This document shows, in pieces, positions 18,176 through 25,053 of a stretch of 64,000 nt of DNA. Below the pieces are notes generated by a model that saw only the letters and a program-made list of their open reading frames with translations, was not told the origin of the DNA and did not search any database. The number at the start of each line of letters is the position of its first letter. Within the stretch, counting starts at the first letter, position 1. A program made the position numbers and the translations under genes. Origin of the DNA: an uncultured Eubacteriales bacterium (GTDB taxonomy: Bacteria; Bacillota; Clostridia; Oscillospirales; Oscillospiraceae); assembly GCA_900549545.1 (NCBI GenBank), contig URPA01000001.1, positions 62,001-126,000 of the forward strand. Reading direction: 5' to 3'.

Positions 18176-18204
18176 GTCATTTTTTGCCGCCTGCTGCGTA
18201 TAAT
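18176..18204 (+). promoter_or_regulatory. Sigma-E-like sporulation promoter for the spoVM patch
   Basis: GTCATTTT at 18176-18183 and CGTATAAT at 18197-18204 are separated by 13 bases. These resemble the Bacillus sigma-E elements (-35 near GTCATATT, -10 near CATANAAT); the -10 has G in place of A at position 2. A sigma-A reading is poorer because no TTGACA-like hexamer lies 17 bases before TATAAT. spoVM is a sigma-E gene in Bacillus, and the same 8-13-8 spacing recurs at 38445-38478. Confidence 0.6.
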
Positions 18205-18233
18205 GAATTGATTATACGGAGGGGGCGGTTATT

Positions 18234-18383
18234 TTGCGAAAAGGTAAGGGAGGCTTATTTGGCTGCATCGCCATTTTTGCCGGGATAATAATCATTTTGT
18301 CGCTGGTACTGCCCACATCGTTCTGGTGGTTCATACTTGCGGCGGCGCTTATCGCATTCGGAATATGGTATATTAGATGTTAG
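18234..18383 (+). CDS. Small membrane protein (49 residues) upstream of spoVM
   Basis: TTG start at 18234 with CGGAGGGGGCGG at 18218-18229. The protein begins MRKGKGG, then has two hydrophobic runs (about residues 8-26 and 30-46) broken by the polar-aromatic segment PTSFWW, and ends IRC. It looks like a short helical hairpin. Glycine-rich starts and an FWW turn occur in other small clostridial membrane proteins, but no function is known to me. It lies behind a sigma-E-like promoter and 12 bases before spoVM, so it may be made in the mother cell during sporulation. Confidence 0.7.
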   Translation: MRKGKGGLFGCIAIFAGIIIILSLVLPTSFWWFILAAALIAFGIWYIRC

Positions 18384-18395
18384 GGAGGGTTTAGG

Positions 18396-18464
18396 ATGAA
18401 GATTTATGTGTTTCGGCTGCCCCGGTTTCTGGCGCGCATCATTGAGGGCATACGCAGAGGGTAA
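18396..18464 (+). CDS. spoVM: SpoVM, spore coat-anchoring amphipathic peptide (22 residues)
   Basis: ATG at 18396 with GGGAGGG seven bases ahead; 22 residues, too short for most gene finders. Aligned without gaps to Bacillus SpoVM (26 residues), Met1, Lys2, Tyr4, Leu8, Pro9, Phe11 and Leu12 coincide, and the remainder is a basic amphipathic helix. Pro9 is the residue that shapes the helix for recognising the convex forespore membrane. SpoVM recruits SpoIVA to start coat assembly. In Bacillus it also lies near prpC-prkC-rsgA. The next gene is sipL-like, whose product binds SpoIVA in Clostridioides difficile, so location and partner both fit. Confidence 0.85.
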   Translation: MKIYVFRLPRFLARIIEGIRRG

Positions 18465-18520
18465 TAACAGCGCCTTCGGGCGCATATGCTGTACAAACTG
18501 TGCAGCAAGGAGAATAGACT

Positions 18521-20014
18521 ATGGAAATAAACTTTGAAAATAAGACGGTCGGCGCGTACAGGGAGGTTTTTCATCAGATAAAGCGCATACAGGAGAGTGC
18601 GGAGAGCGTTGTCCCCGACACAAATGACGATATCGGCAGGGTGGCCTCGGTTCAAACCTCTGTGTTGCTCAAGAGCAAGGAGCTTACCTCCCGGGGCGTC
18701 AGCGTGACAGGGGAGATCTGCGCGGCGCTTATGTACATAACTGAGGGCGAGAACGCGGTGTCCTTCGTGCGCATTAACAAGAGCTTTGAGCTTGAATATG
18801 AAATGGGCGAAATGGAGGGCGATATCAGGGCGCAGATTGCCCTGAGCGTCACAAACTGTGAGGCGAGGGTCATAAACCCGCGAAAGGTCTCCGTCACGGT
18901 GGAGCTTGCCGGGGAGCTGAGCTGCTACCGGCAGGAGACTGTCGCCGTGGAGACTCTGCTGCCCGAAGGCGGCTGCGAGGGCCTGCACGCCAAGTTTGAG
19001 ACAATAGAGGCCGTGATAGCAAACGCCGTGTGTGAAAAGACCTTCGCCCTAAATGAGCAGTTCACCATCCCCCGCGAAAAACCGCTTCCGGCGCAGATAA
19101 TATCCCAAAAGGCGGAGTTTTGCGTCAGCGAAACACAGCATGTCGGCACAAAGGCGGTCATAAAAGGCAGTCTTGAGCTTGAAATCTGCTACCTCGCCGC
19201 AGATGGAGCTTATCCGGTCACAACGGCGTTTTCTTCGCCGTTTTCCCAGATAATTGACACCGCCGAGGAGGAGATGGACGGCTGCACCGTGATGATAGAG
19301 CTGACCTCGGCATACTTCGAGCTTATCGACACCATAAACGGCGATAAGGCCGTCGACGCGGAGATACACGCCGTTTTGCAGCTTGTGAGCCGCCGCCGCA
19401 GGGAGGTGAGCTTCATATCGGACGCTTACAGCAATCTCATGAGCGCCGAATGTGCATCCCAGAGCAGCCAGCTTACGCTTGCCTCCGGCATGGAGACGCT
19501 GAGGCTTGGTAAGGAGGAGCGGATAAGCGTCGCAGAGGATTGCGCGGATGTGCTCTGCGTGCTGGGAACTTTGAGCCAGCAGACGGCGGGTGGCGGCAAA
19601 TGCTCCGCCTCAGTCGCACTGGATATAATCTACCGCACGGAGGCGGGGAGCCTATCCGCCGTGCGCCGCGCTGTGGCTTTGGAAGGGGACTGTCAGGATA
19701 CGCCTATGCGCGTAATCTCCTCACGGCTCACCGGGCTCTATCTCAGGCCCAGCGGCGGCGAGATTGACAGCCGCATAAGCGCGGAGCTGTATTGCCAGAG
19801 CAGCCGGTATGCGGATATAACACGGGTAGGCACAGTGACTCTCAGCGAGGAGGACGCGGTCGATTGGGCGGCACTCCCGGCAGTGAGTATTGTGCGCATG
19901 GAGGGCGAGAGCCTCTGGGAGCTTGCAAAGCAGTATCACTCCTGCGAGGACGCCATTGCCGCCATGAATCCCGAGGAGACAGCTCAGATGCTTTTGATTC
20001 CAAAGCAGATTTGA
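18521..20014 (+). CDS. sipL: SipL-like SPOCS (DUF3794) and LysM spore morphogenetic protein
   Basis: 497 residues. The first 440 residues hold repeated beta-rich DUF3794/SPOCS units (for example KVSVTVELAGELSCY and a similar AVIKGSLELEICYL), and the C-terminus is a LysM module (SIVRMEGESLWELAKQYH to LLIPKQI). This architecture is that of SipL of C. difficile, which binds SpoIVA through its LysM domain during coat assembly; other DUF3794-LysM proteins exist, so the call rests partly on the neighbouring spoVM. AAGGAG precedes the ATG by eight bases. A UUCG-capped hairpin (18470-18483) and a weak sigma-E-like pair (-35 near 18462, CATATGCT at 18483) lie in the gap. Confidence 0.8.
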   Translation: MEINFENKTVGAYREVFHQIKRIQESAESVVPDTNDDIGRVASVQTSVLLKSKELTSRGVSVTGEICAALMYITEGENAVSFVRINKSFELEYEMGEMEGDIRAQIALSVTNCEARVINPRKVSVTVELAGELSCYRQETVAVETLLPEGGCEGLHAKFETIEAVIANAVCEKTFALNEQFTIPREKPLPAQIISQKAEFCVSETQHVGTKAVIKGSLELEICYLAADGAYPVTTAFSSPFSQIIDTAEEEMDGCTVMIELTSAYFELIDTINGDKAVDAEIHAVLQLVSRRRREVSFISDAYSNLMSAECASQSSQLTLASGMETLRLGKEERISVAEDCADVLCVLGTLSQQTAGGGKCSASVALDIIYRTEAGSLSAVRRAVALEGDCQDTPMRVISSRLTGLYLRPSGGEIDSRISAELYCQSSRYADITRVGTVTLSEEDAVDWAALPAVSIVRMEGESLWELAKQYHSCEDAIAAMNPEETAQMLLIPKQI

Positions 20015-20025
20015 GAATTTTGCTC

Positions 20026-20054
20026 TTGTCATATTGGCGTTCCCGTGTTAAAAT
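20026..20054 (+). promoter_or_regulatory. Sigma-A-type promoter upstream of yebC
   Basis: TTGTCA at 20026-20031 and TAAAAT at 20049-20054 with a 17-base spacer, starting just after the sipL stop. Transcription would begin near 20061, giving a 55-base leader before the yebC ATG. Confidence 0.7.
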
Positions 20055-20115
20055 ATTAAACTGAAATTACATTGCGTGCTAAGCGTGTTATGAATACAAA
20101 AGAGGAGATGCTTAT

Positions 20116-20856
20116 ATGTCGGGACATTCCAAATGGCACAATATACAGAAAACCAAGGGAGCGGCTGACGCGAAGCGTGCGCAGACCTTTACCAAGATCG
20201 CAAGAGAAATGATCGTTGCCGTCAAGGAAGGCGGCGGCGGTGATCCGCGCAGCAATTCCAGGCTCGCGGCCGTCATTGCCAAGGCGAAGGCTGCCAACAT
20301 GCCCAACGATAATATAAAGCGCACCATTGATAAGGCTCTGGGCGCCGGAAACACCGAGAACTACGAGAAGATAGTCTATGAAGGCTACGGTCCCTGCGGC
20401 GTCGCGGTCATTGTTGAGACGATGACCGATAACCGCAACCGCACCGCCGGTGAGATGCGCCATTATTTTGATAAGTACGGCGGAAACATGGGCGCTGCCA
20501 ACTGCGTGTCCTGGTCCTTTGACAAGAAGGGCGTCATCGTCATTGACAATGAGGATGAGGAGCTCGATGAGGACACCGTGATGATGGACGCTCTGGATGC
20601 CGGCGCTGCCGACTTCGAGGCTGACGGCGAGGTTATGACCGTCTACACCGGTGTTGACGATGTCGCCGCCGTGTCCGACGCGCTCACCGAGAAGGGCTAT
20701 AAGCTCCTTTCCGCTCAGGTTGAGATGCTGCCCCAGAACGGCTATATCAAGCTCACCAATGAGGACGATATCAAGAACATGCAGAAGATGCTGGATATGT
20801 TCGAGGATAACGACGATGTCCAGAACGTCTGGCACAACTGGGAGGACGCTGAGTAA
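20116..20856 (+). CDS. yebC: YebC/PmpR family protein
   Basis: 246 residues. The start SGHSKWHNIQ with KGAADAKRAQTFTKIAREM is the family signature, and GGGGDPRSNSRLA and NMPNDNIKRTIDKA follow. These three-domain proteins act as transcriptional regulators in some species, and recent work links YebC to relieving ribosome stalling at proline-rich sequences. It stands alone between its own promoter and a strong terminator at 20874. GAGGAGATG lies before the ATG. Confidence 0.95.
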   Translation: MSGHSKWHNIQKTKGAADAKRAQTFTKIAREMIVAVKEGGGGDPRSNSRLAAVIAKAKAANMPNDNIKRTIDKALGAGNTENYEKIVYEGYGPCGVAVIVETMTDNRNRTAGEMRHYFDKYGGNMGAANCVSWSFDKKGVIVIDNEDEELDEDTVMMDALDAGAADFEADGEVMTVYTGVDDVAAVSDALTEKGYKLLSAQVEMLPQNGYIKLTNEDDIKNMQKMLDMFEDNDDVQNVWHNWEDAE

Positions 20857-20873
20857 GCACCTTTGTAGATTTG

Positions 20874-20902
20874 AAAAAGCCCCGCTTGGCGGGGCTTTTT
20901 TC
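20874..20902 (+). terminator. Rho-independent terminator after yebC (copy 1 of a near-identical pair)
   Basis: AAAAAGCCCCGC at 20874-20885 pairs with GCGGGGCTTTTT at 20889-20900 around a 3-base loop, followed by more T. Almost the same hairpin occurs again at 21115-21141. Confidence 0.92.
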
Positions 20903-20935
20903 GGTACCGACAGAATATAAAAAAGCCTCGCAGAG

Positions 20936-21110
20936 TTCGCCAACCGAAGTTGGCGAATAAAGTTAAAATAAGTTTTTCCCGGGGGCGTGTACCTCGGGAA
21001 AAACACTTTGCACGGAGAGAGTGCATTTTTGCCCTCCCACAGTGGGCAAAAATGCGCGGTTCGGAGTGAAACTCATTTTTTGTAGACAAAGGCGTTGCCT
21101 TTGTCTACAA
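20936..21110. repeat. Cluster of five inverted repeats between yebC and smpB
   Basis: The 356-base gap 20857-21212 holds no convincing gene. Between the two terminators lie consecutive perfect hairpins: TTCGCCAAC/GTTGGCGAA (20936-20957, CGAA loop); GTTTTTCCCG/CGGGAAAAAC (20972-21004); TGCAC/GTGCA (21009-21025); GCATTTTTGCCC/GGGCAAAAATGC (21023-21055); and a 14-bp stem TTGTAGACAAAGGC/GCCTTTGTCTACAA (21080-21110, GTT loop). Such a chain suggests a folded RNA, a non-autonomous repeat element or a recombination product. No flanking target duplication could be recognised. Confidence 0.8.
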
Positions 21111-21114
21111 GTGA

Positions 21115-21141
21115 AAAAAGCCCCGCTTTGCGGGGCTTTTT
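21115..21141 (+). terminator. Rho-independent terminator upstream of smpB (copy 2)
   Basis: AAAAAGCCCCGC at 21115-21126 pairs with GCGGGGCTTTTT at 21130-21141 around TTT. It differs from the yebC terminator only in the loop and A/T tract lengths. No open reading frame precedes it, so it either ends read-through from the hairpin cluster or is a duplicated copy. Confidence 0.88.
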
Positions 21142-21212
21142 CGCGTTTACAAATTATACTTTTATTCCATGATAAAATGTGGTAGAATACAGCGAAAGGA
21201 TGTGAAAGCGCC

Positions 21213-21680
21213 GTGCCGAAGCAGCAGGGAATCAAAAAAATAGCGGACAACCGCAAGGCATTTCATGACTACTTTGTGCTTGAGCGCTTTGAGGCGGGCA
21301 TCGAGCTTGCCGGGACGGAGGTTAAATCCATCCGCGCTGGGCAGGTCAATCTGAAGGACGCTTTTTGCACCGTGAAGGATGGGGAGCTTTTCGTGCGCGG
21401 CATGCACATCAGCCCCTATGAGCACGGCAACATCTTTAATAAAGACCCGGTCCGCCCGCGCAGGCTTTTGATGCACAAGCGCGAGATTTTGAAGCTCCAG
21501 GCCCGCGTCATGCAGGACGGCGTTGCCCTTATCCCGCTCTCGCTGTATTTCAAGGACAGCCGCGTGAAGGTGGAGCTCGGCCTCTGCAAGGGCAAAAAGA
21601 ACTATGACAAGCGCGAGAGCGAAGCGGACAGGCAGTCCAAACGCGATATAGACAGAATAATGAAAGAGAGGAACATGTAA
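21213..21680 (+). CDS. smpB: SsrA-binding protein SmpB
   Basis: 155 residues from a GTG start; the ATG at 21200 runs straight into TGA. Typical SmpB features are NRKAFHDYFVLERFEAGIELAGTEVKSIRAG, the VNLKDAF segment and the basic C-terminal tail (KRESEADRQSKRDIDRIMK) that inserts into the ribosomal decoding centre. It delivers tmRNA to stalled ribosomes, and tmRNA itself lies 570 bases downstream. AAAGGA at 21195-21200 is a rather distant Shine-Dalgarno site. A TG-extended -10 (TAGAAT, 21183-21188) is a possible promoter without a clear -35. Confidence 0.95.
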   Translation: MPKQQGIKKIADNRKAFHDYFVLERFEAGIELAGTEVKSIRAGQVNLKDAFCTVKDGELFVRGMHISPYEHGNIFNKDPVRPRRLLMHKREILKLQARVMQDGVALIPLSLYFKDSRVKVELGLCKGKKNYDKRESEADRQSKRDIDRIMKERNM

Positions 21681-22199
21681 ATGTCAAATCCCATTGTCAC
21701 CATCGAGATGGAAAACGGCGATGTCATCAAGGCGGAGCTCTATCCCGAAACCGCACCTAACACCGTCAATAACTTCATCTCCCTCATCAATAAGGGCTAT
21801 TATAACGGCCTTATCTTCCACAGAGTCATCCCCGGCTTCATGATTCAGGGCGGCGACCCCAAGGGCACCGGCACCGGCGGCCCCGGATACAGCATCAAGG
21901 GTGAGTTTGACGCAAACGGCGTGAAAAACCCCGTAAAACACACCCGCGGTGTGCTCTCCATGGCCCGCACCATGGCCCCCAACTCTGCCGGCAGCCAGTT
22001 TTTCATCATGCACGAGGACGCGCCCCATCTTGACGGGCAGTATGCCGCCTTTGGCAAGGTCATCGAGGGCATTGAGGCCGTCGACAACATCTGCGCCGTG
22101 CGCACGGATTATAACGACAAGCCCCGCACGCCCCAGCGCATGAAGACTGTCACCGTTGACACCTTCGGCGTTGAGTACCCCGAGCCTGTAAAGGCCTGA
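21681..22199 (+). CDS. Cyclophilin-type peptidyl-prolyl cis-trans isomerase
   Basis: 172 residues, cytoplasmic (no signal peptide). Active-site segments are FHRVIPGFMIQGGDPKGTGTGGPGY, the MARTMAPNSAGSQFFI block with the catalytic Phe/Gln, and LDGQYAAFGKVIEG. It speeds proline isomerisation during protein folding. It starts directly after the smpB stop (TAAATG) and is closed by a terminator at 22224, so smpB and this gene form a two-gene operon. Confidence 0.95.
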   Translation: MSNPIVTIEMENGDVIKAELYPETAPNTVNNFISLINKGYYNGLIFHRVIPGFMIQGGDPKGTGTGGPGYSIKGEFDANGVKNPVKHTRGVLSMARTMAPNSAGSQFFIMHEDAPHLDGQYAAFGKVIEGIEAVDNICAVRTDYNDKPRTPQRMKTVTVDTFGVEYPEPVKA

Positions 22200-22223
22200 G
22201 CCACGGCGCCCCAACACATCAAC

Positions 22224-22246
22224 AAACGGGTCTTTGACCCGTTTTA
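22224..22246 (+). terminator. Rho-independent terminator after the cyclophilin gene
   Basis: AAACGGGTC at 22224-22232 pairs with GACCCGTTT at 22236-22244 around TTT. It ends three bases before the mature 5' end of tmRNA, so the tmRNA promoter must overlap or lie within the cyclophilin gene, or tmRNA is processed from a read-through transcript. Confidence 0.8.
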
Positions 22247-22249
22247 TAT

Positions 22250-22599
22250 GGGGATGTAACGGTTTCGACGGGGGCGCGGAGGCAGAAATAGCGGGCGGAT
22301 GCGCCTACCATCCATAAAATGGGCAGCTTTTATAAATTAAAGAACGACGATAATACTGTTCTTCTCGCTGCTTAATTAGCGAGCGTCTGACCCGGGAGGA
22401 CCACGGCCCGGGATCGGGCGTCGATTAGTGGTGCCCGTGAGTGCGCAAAGCTTTGAGCGCACCACGCATAATGAAGCTACCAAGCCCCGCAGCGTGACGG
22501 CCTGCGGCGGGGTGAGGGAATGTAAATGACCGTCTGCGCCCGGAGAAGTTTCTGTTAAAGTACTTTCGGACGGGGGTTCAACTCCCCCCATCTCCACCA
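22250..22599 (+). ncRNA. ssrA: Transfer-messenger RNA (tmRNA)
   Basis: The acceptor stem pairs GGGGATG (22250-22256) with CATCTCC (22589-22595), followed by A and an encoded CCA (22597-22599). The hallmark GTAACGGTTTCGACGGGGG follows the 5' strand and the T-arm GGGGGTTCAACTCCCCC precedes the acceptor. The tag frame is AAG AAC GAC GAT AAT ACT GTT CTT CTC GCT GCT TAA (22340-22375), giving a tag ending NDDNTVLLAA; whether the resume codon is AAG or an earlier one cannot be settled by eye. One-piece tmRNA, acting with SmpB to rescue stalled ribosomes. Confidence 0.97.
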
Positions 22600-22641
22600 A
22601 AACAAAAATCCGTTCTCGACAGAGAGCGGATTTTTGTTTTG
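22600..22641 (+). terminator. Terminator of tmRNA
   Basis: An extended stem AAACAAAAATCCG (22600-22612) with CGGATTTTTGTTT (22627-22639), containing an inner TCTC/GAGA pair with a GACA loop, begins directly after the CCA end. Confidence 0.88.
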
Positions 22642-22654
22642 TATTCTTCATTTT

Positions 22655-22720
22655 TCATTATTCAATATTCATCATTCATTAAAACGGATTTTCGTAATGA
22701 AGAATGAATAATGAATAATA
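22655..22720. repeat. AT-rich imperfect palindrome built of TTCATTATT-like units
   Basis: The left arm (22655-22681) and right arm (22695-22720) are about 80% complementary, made of repeated CATTATTCA / TGAATAATG words around a loop with ACGGATTTTCG. Similar words continue to about 22750. The 300-base stretch from 22600 to the next gene otherwise holds only the tmRNA terminator and a promoter. The pattern resembles dispersed AT-rich repeats of clostridial genomes, but copy number cannot be judged here. Confidence 0.6.
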
Positions 22721-22838
22721 AATAATGAAGCCGCTTCGCTGATGAATAATTATATTATCCGTCAGGATATCATTTAACTCAGCAGAATAAAAGCATTCAA
22801 CTGCCACAAAGTTAACAAAGCAAAATATGCGTTTTCAC

Positions 22839-22867
22839 TTGATGCTTGTACAGATTGCATATATAAT
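22839..22867 (+). promoter_or_regulatory. Sigma-A-type promoter for the AOR operon
   Basis: TTGATG at 22839-22844 and TATAAT at 22862-22867 with a 17-base spacer. Transcription would begin near 22874, 27 bases before the AOR ATG. Confidence 0.72.
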
Positions 22868-22900
22868 AGAAAACAAATATCAAAAAATGAGGAGCTGCAT

Positions 22901-24808
22901 ATGAAATCCAAGTACTCAGGATATATGGGAAAAATCATGCAGGTGGACCTGAGCACCGAGACTGTCAAGGAGTACCCGTGGAGCGATGAGCAGAGAGAGC
23001 TGTTTCTTGGCGGGAAGATTATGGCCGCCAGAATACTGTATGAGCACCTGACGGGGAGAGAAGAGGCGTTTTCCGAGGAAAACTGGGTCGTTATCGCGAC
23101 TGGCCCGCTCACCGGCACCGGCGCACCCAGCTCCGCGAGGTTTGACATTTCCGCCCTCTCGCCGCAGACGGGGATCCTGGCCTCCTCCAACTGCGGCGGC
23201 AGCTTTGGCTTTTACCTGAAAAAAGCGGGCTACGACGCGCTGATTTTAACCGGCAAATGCCGAAGCCGCCGCTGGCTTGAAATTAATGAGGATGAGTTTA
23301 TCTTCCATGACGCCGACGAGCTTTGGGGCATGAAAACGAGCGAGTGCCAGCGAAAGCTCAATGAGCTCACCGGAAAAAAGATGCTCGGCAGGCTCTGCAT
23401 TGGCCCCGCCGGAGAAAACCTGGTGAAATACGCCGGGGTAGTCAGCGACGAGCGCGCCGCCGGGCGCACAGGCATGGGCGCTGTGCTGGGCTGGAAAAAC
23501 CTCAAGGCAATCACCGCGACAGGCAGCAAAACCGTCCCGATTTTTGACAAGGAGCAGACCATTGCCTGGTGCAAAAAGTGGTTTACATACCTTCAAAACC
23601 ACCCGCTCACAGGCGAGCAGTTACCCAAAATGGGCACGGCGGGGCTTGTAAGCTCCATGCAGATGCACGGGCTGCTTGCGACTAAAAACTACTCCGCCGG
23701 GCAGTATGAGGATTTTGGGATGGTCAGCGGGGAGGCGCTTGCCGAGGATTATAACATCGTCAACAAGGGCTGCCTGACCTGCCCGATACGCTGCGGCAGA
23801 ACCGTAAAGGTCGATGGTCAGGCCGTGAAGGGCCCGGAGCTTGAAACGCTTGGCCTGCTGGGCGGCAACATCTGCAACAATGACATGCAGAAGATTCTCG
23901 ACTGGAACTACGAGCTTGACGAGCTGGGGATGGACACGATTTCCGCCGCCAACACCATTGCCTGGGCAATGGAGGCAAACGAGAAGGGCATCTGGAATAA
24001 CGGCCTGCAATTTGGCAGGGTGGAGGAACTGTCGCAGATTTTTGAGGACATTGCCTACCGCCGGGGCATCGGAAATGAGCTTGCCGAGGGCAGCAAGCGC
24101 CTGTCTGAAAAATTTGGAGGCAAGGACTTTGCCATGCACTCAAAGGGACTGGAGCTTGCGGCCTATGAGCCGCGCCGCGCCGTCGGTCAGGGGCTTGGTT
24201 ATGCTGTTTCAAACCGCGGCGGCTGCCACCTAAACGGCGGGTATCTTGTCATCTTTGAGGGCCTTGGCCTGAACACCGATTCCCAGACACCCAAGGCCAA
24301 AGCCGATTTAACAATGCTGTTTCAGGACCTGATGGAGACGATTTCCGCCTCCGGGCAGTGTCTGTTCACGTCATATGCGTTTTTCCCAGCCTTTCTGCTG
24401 ACAAAGCCCAACGGCATCATGACCAAAATGGTCAACGCCGCCATTCCTCACATTGGCTGGGCGGTGCGGTTTATCAACAAATACCCCAGAGCCGTGGCAA
24501 TAAATCTGCCAATCTTCCACCACACGAAGATGATAAGCTATGCGGTCGGCATGAAGATGAACTTTGGCAAATATATCTCCATCGGCGAGCGCGGCTATAC
24601 AATGGAGCGGTATATCAACACGAAGTTCGGCATCAGTTCTGAAAATGACAAGCTGCCCAAGCGGCTGACGGATGTGCCGCAGGATCCGAAGAACCCCAAA
24701 ACCAAAATACCGCTTGAAAAAATGAAGAAAACATACTACAAGGCCCGGGGCTGGGATGAAAACGGCATCCCCACGGAAAAGACCCTGCGGCGGCTGAAAA
24801 TCAAATGA
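22901..24808 (+). CDS. Aldehyde:ferredoxin oxidoreductase family tungsto/molybdo-enzyme
   Basis: 635 residues. Reversibly oxidises aldehydes to acids with ferredoxin, using a bis-pyranopterin W or Mo cofactor. The N-terminal domain contains the pterin-binding GPLTGTGAPSSARFDI-type segment and GRTGMGAVLG. The [4Fe-4S] ligands are Cys291, Cys294, Cys298 (CLTCPIRC) and Cys487 (SGQCLF), matching the CX2CX3C plus distant Cys of the family. ATG with GAGGAG upstream and a promoter at 22839. It overlaps the MoaD-like gene by four bases. The physiological aldehyde is unknown. Confidence 0.93.
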   Translation: MKSKYSGYMGKIMQVDLSTETVKEYPWSDEQRELFLGGKIMAARILYEHLTGREEAFSEENWVVIATGPLTGTGAPSSARFDISALSPQTGILASSNCGGSFGFYLKKAGYDALILTGKCRSRRWLEINEDEFIFHDADELWGMKTSECQRKLNELTGKKMLGRLCIGPAGENLVKYAGVVSDERAAGRTGMGAVLGWKNLKAITATGSKTVPIFDKEQTIAWCKKWFTYLQNHPLTGEQLPKMGTAGLVSSMQMHGLLATKNYSAGQYEDFGMVSGEALAEDYNIVNKGCLTCPIRCGRTVKVDGQAVKGPELETLGLLGGNICNNDMQKILDWNYELDELGMDTISAANTIAWAMEANEKGIWNNGLQFGRVEELSQIFEDIAYRRGIGNELAEGSKRLSEKFGGKDFAMHSKGLELAAYEPRRAVGQGLGYAVSNRGGCHLNGGYLVIFEGLGLNTDSQTPKAKADLTMLFQDLMETISASGQCLFTSYAFFPAFLLTKPNGIMTKMVNAAIPHIGWAVRFINKYPRAVAINLPIFHHTKMISYAVGMKMNFGKYISIGERGYTMERYINTKFGISSENDKLPKRLTDVPQDPKNPKTKIPLEKMKKTYYKARGWDENGIPTEKTLRRLKIK

Positions 24809-25041
24809 TAAAAGTAAAGTTTATGGGGCTGCTGCGGCTTGAGTCCGGAATACGGGAGCTTGAGCTCGAAGTGGACAGTGTTAAAGCCTTATATGAGGCG
24901 CTGATGAAGCAGACGGACACTATAACCCGAAAGAAGCTGGACGGCTGCGTCATATTCATAAACGGCAGACAGGGAAGCAGACGAAGCAGATTAGCTGACG
25001 GCGACGAGGTAATTTTAATGTCGCCGGTTGCAGGCGGATGA
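24805..25041 (+). CDS. MoaD/ThiS family sulfur-carrier protein
   Basis: 78 residues with a beta-grasp pattern and the C-terminal VAGG required for adenylation and thiocarboxylate formation. MoaD-type proteins donate sulfur to form the dithiolene of molybdopterin or tungstopterin. The four-base overlap with the AOR gene implies dedication to that enzyme's cofactor. No moaE is next to it; a homologue such as MoaE elsewhere, or another role for this protein, is possible. Confidence 0.85.
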   Translation: MIKVKFMGLLRLESGIRELELEVDSVKALYEALMKQTDTITRKKLDGCVIFINGRQGSRRSRLADGDEVILMSPVAGG

Positions 25042-25053
25042 AAGGAGATTAGA

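Noticed and set aside
21146..21188. Full sigma-A promoter for smpB
   Set aside because: TTTACA and TAAAAT are 21 bases apart, and the TG-extended TAGAAT has no good -35. Only mentioned in the smpB entry.
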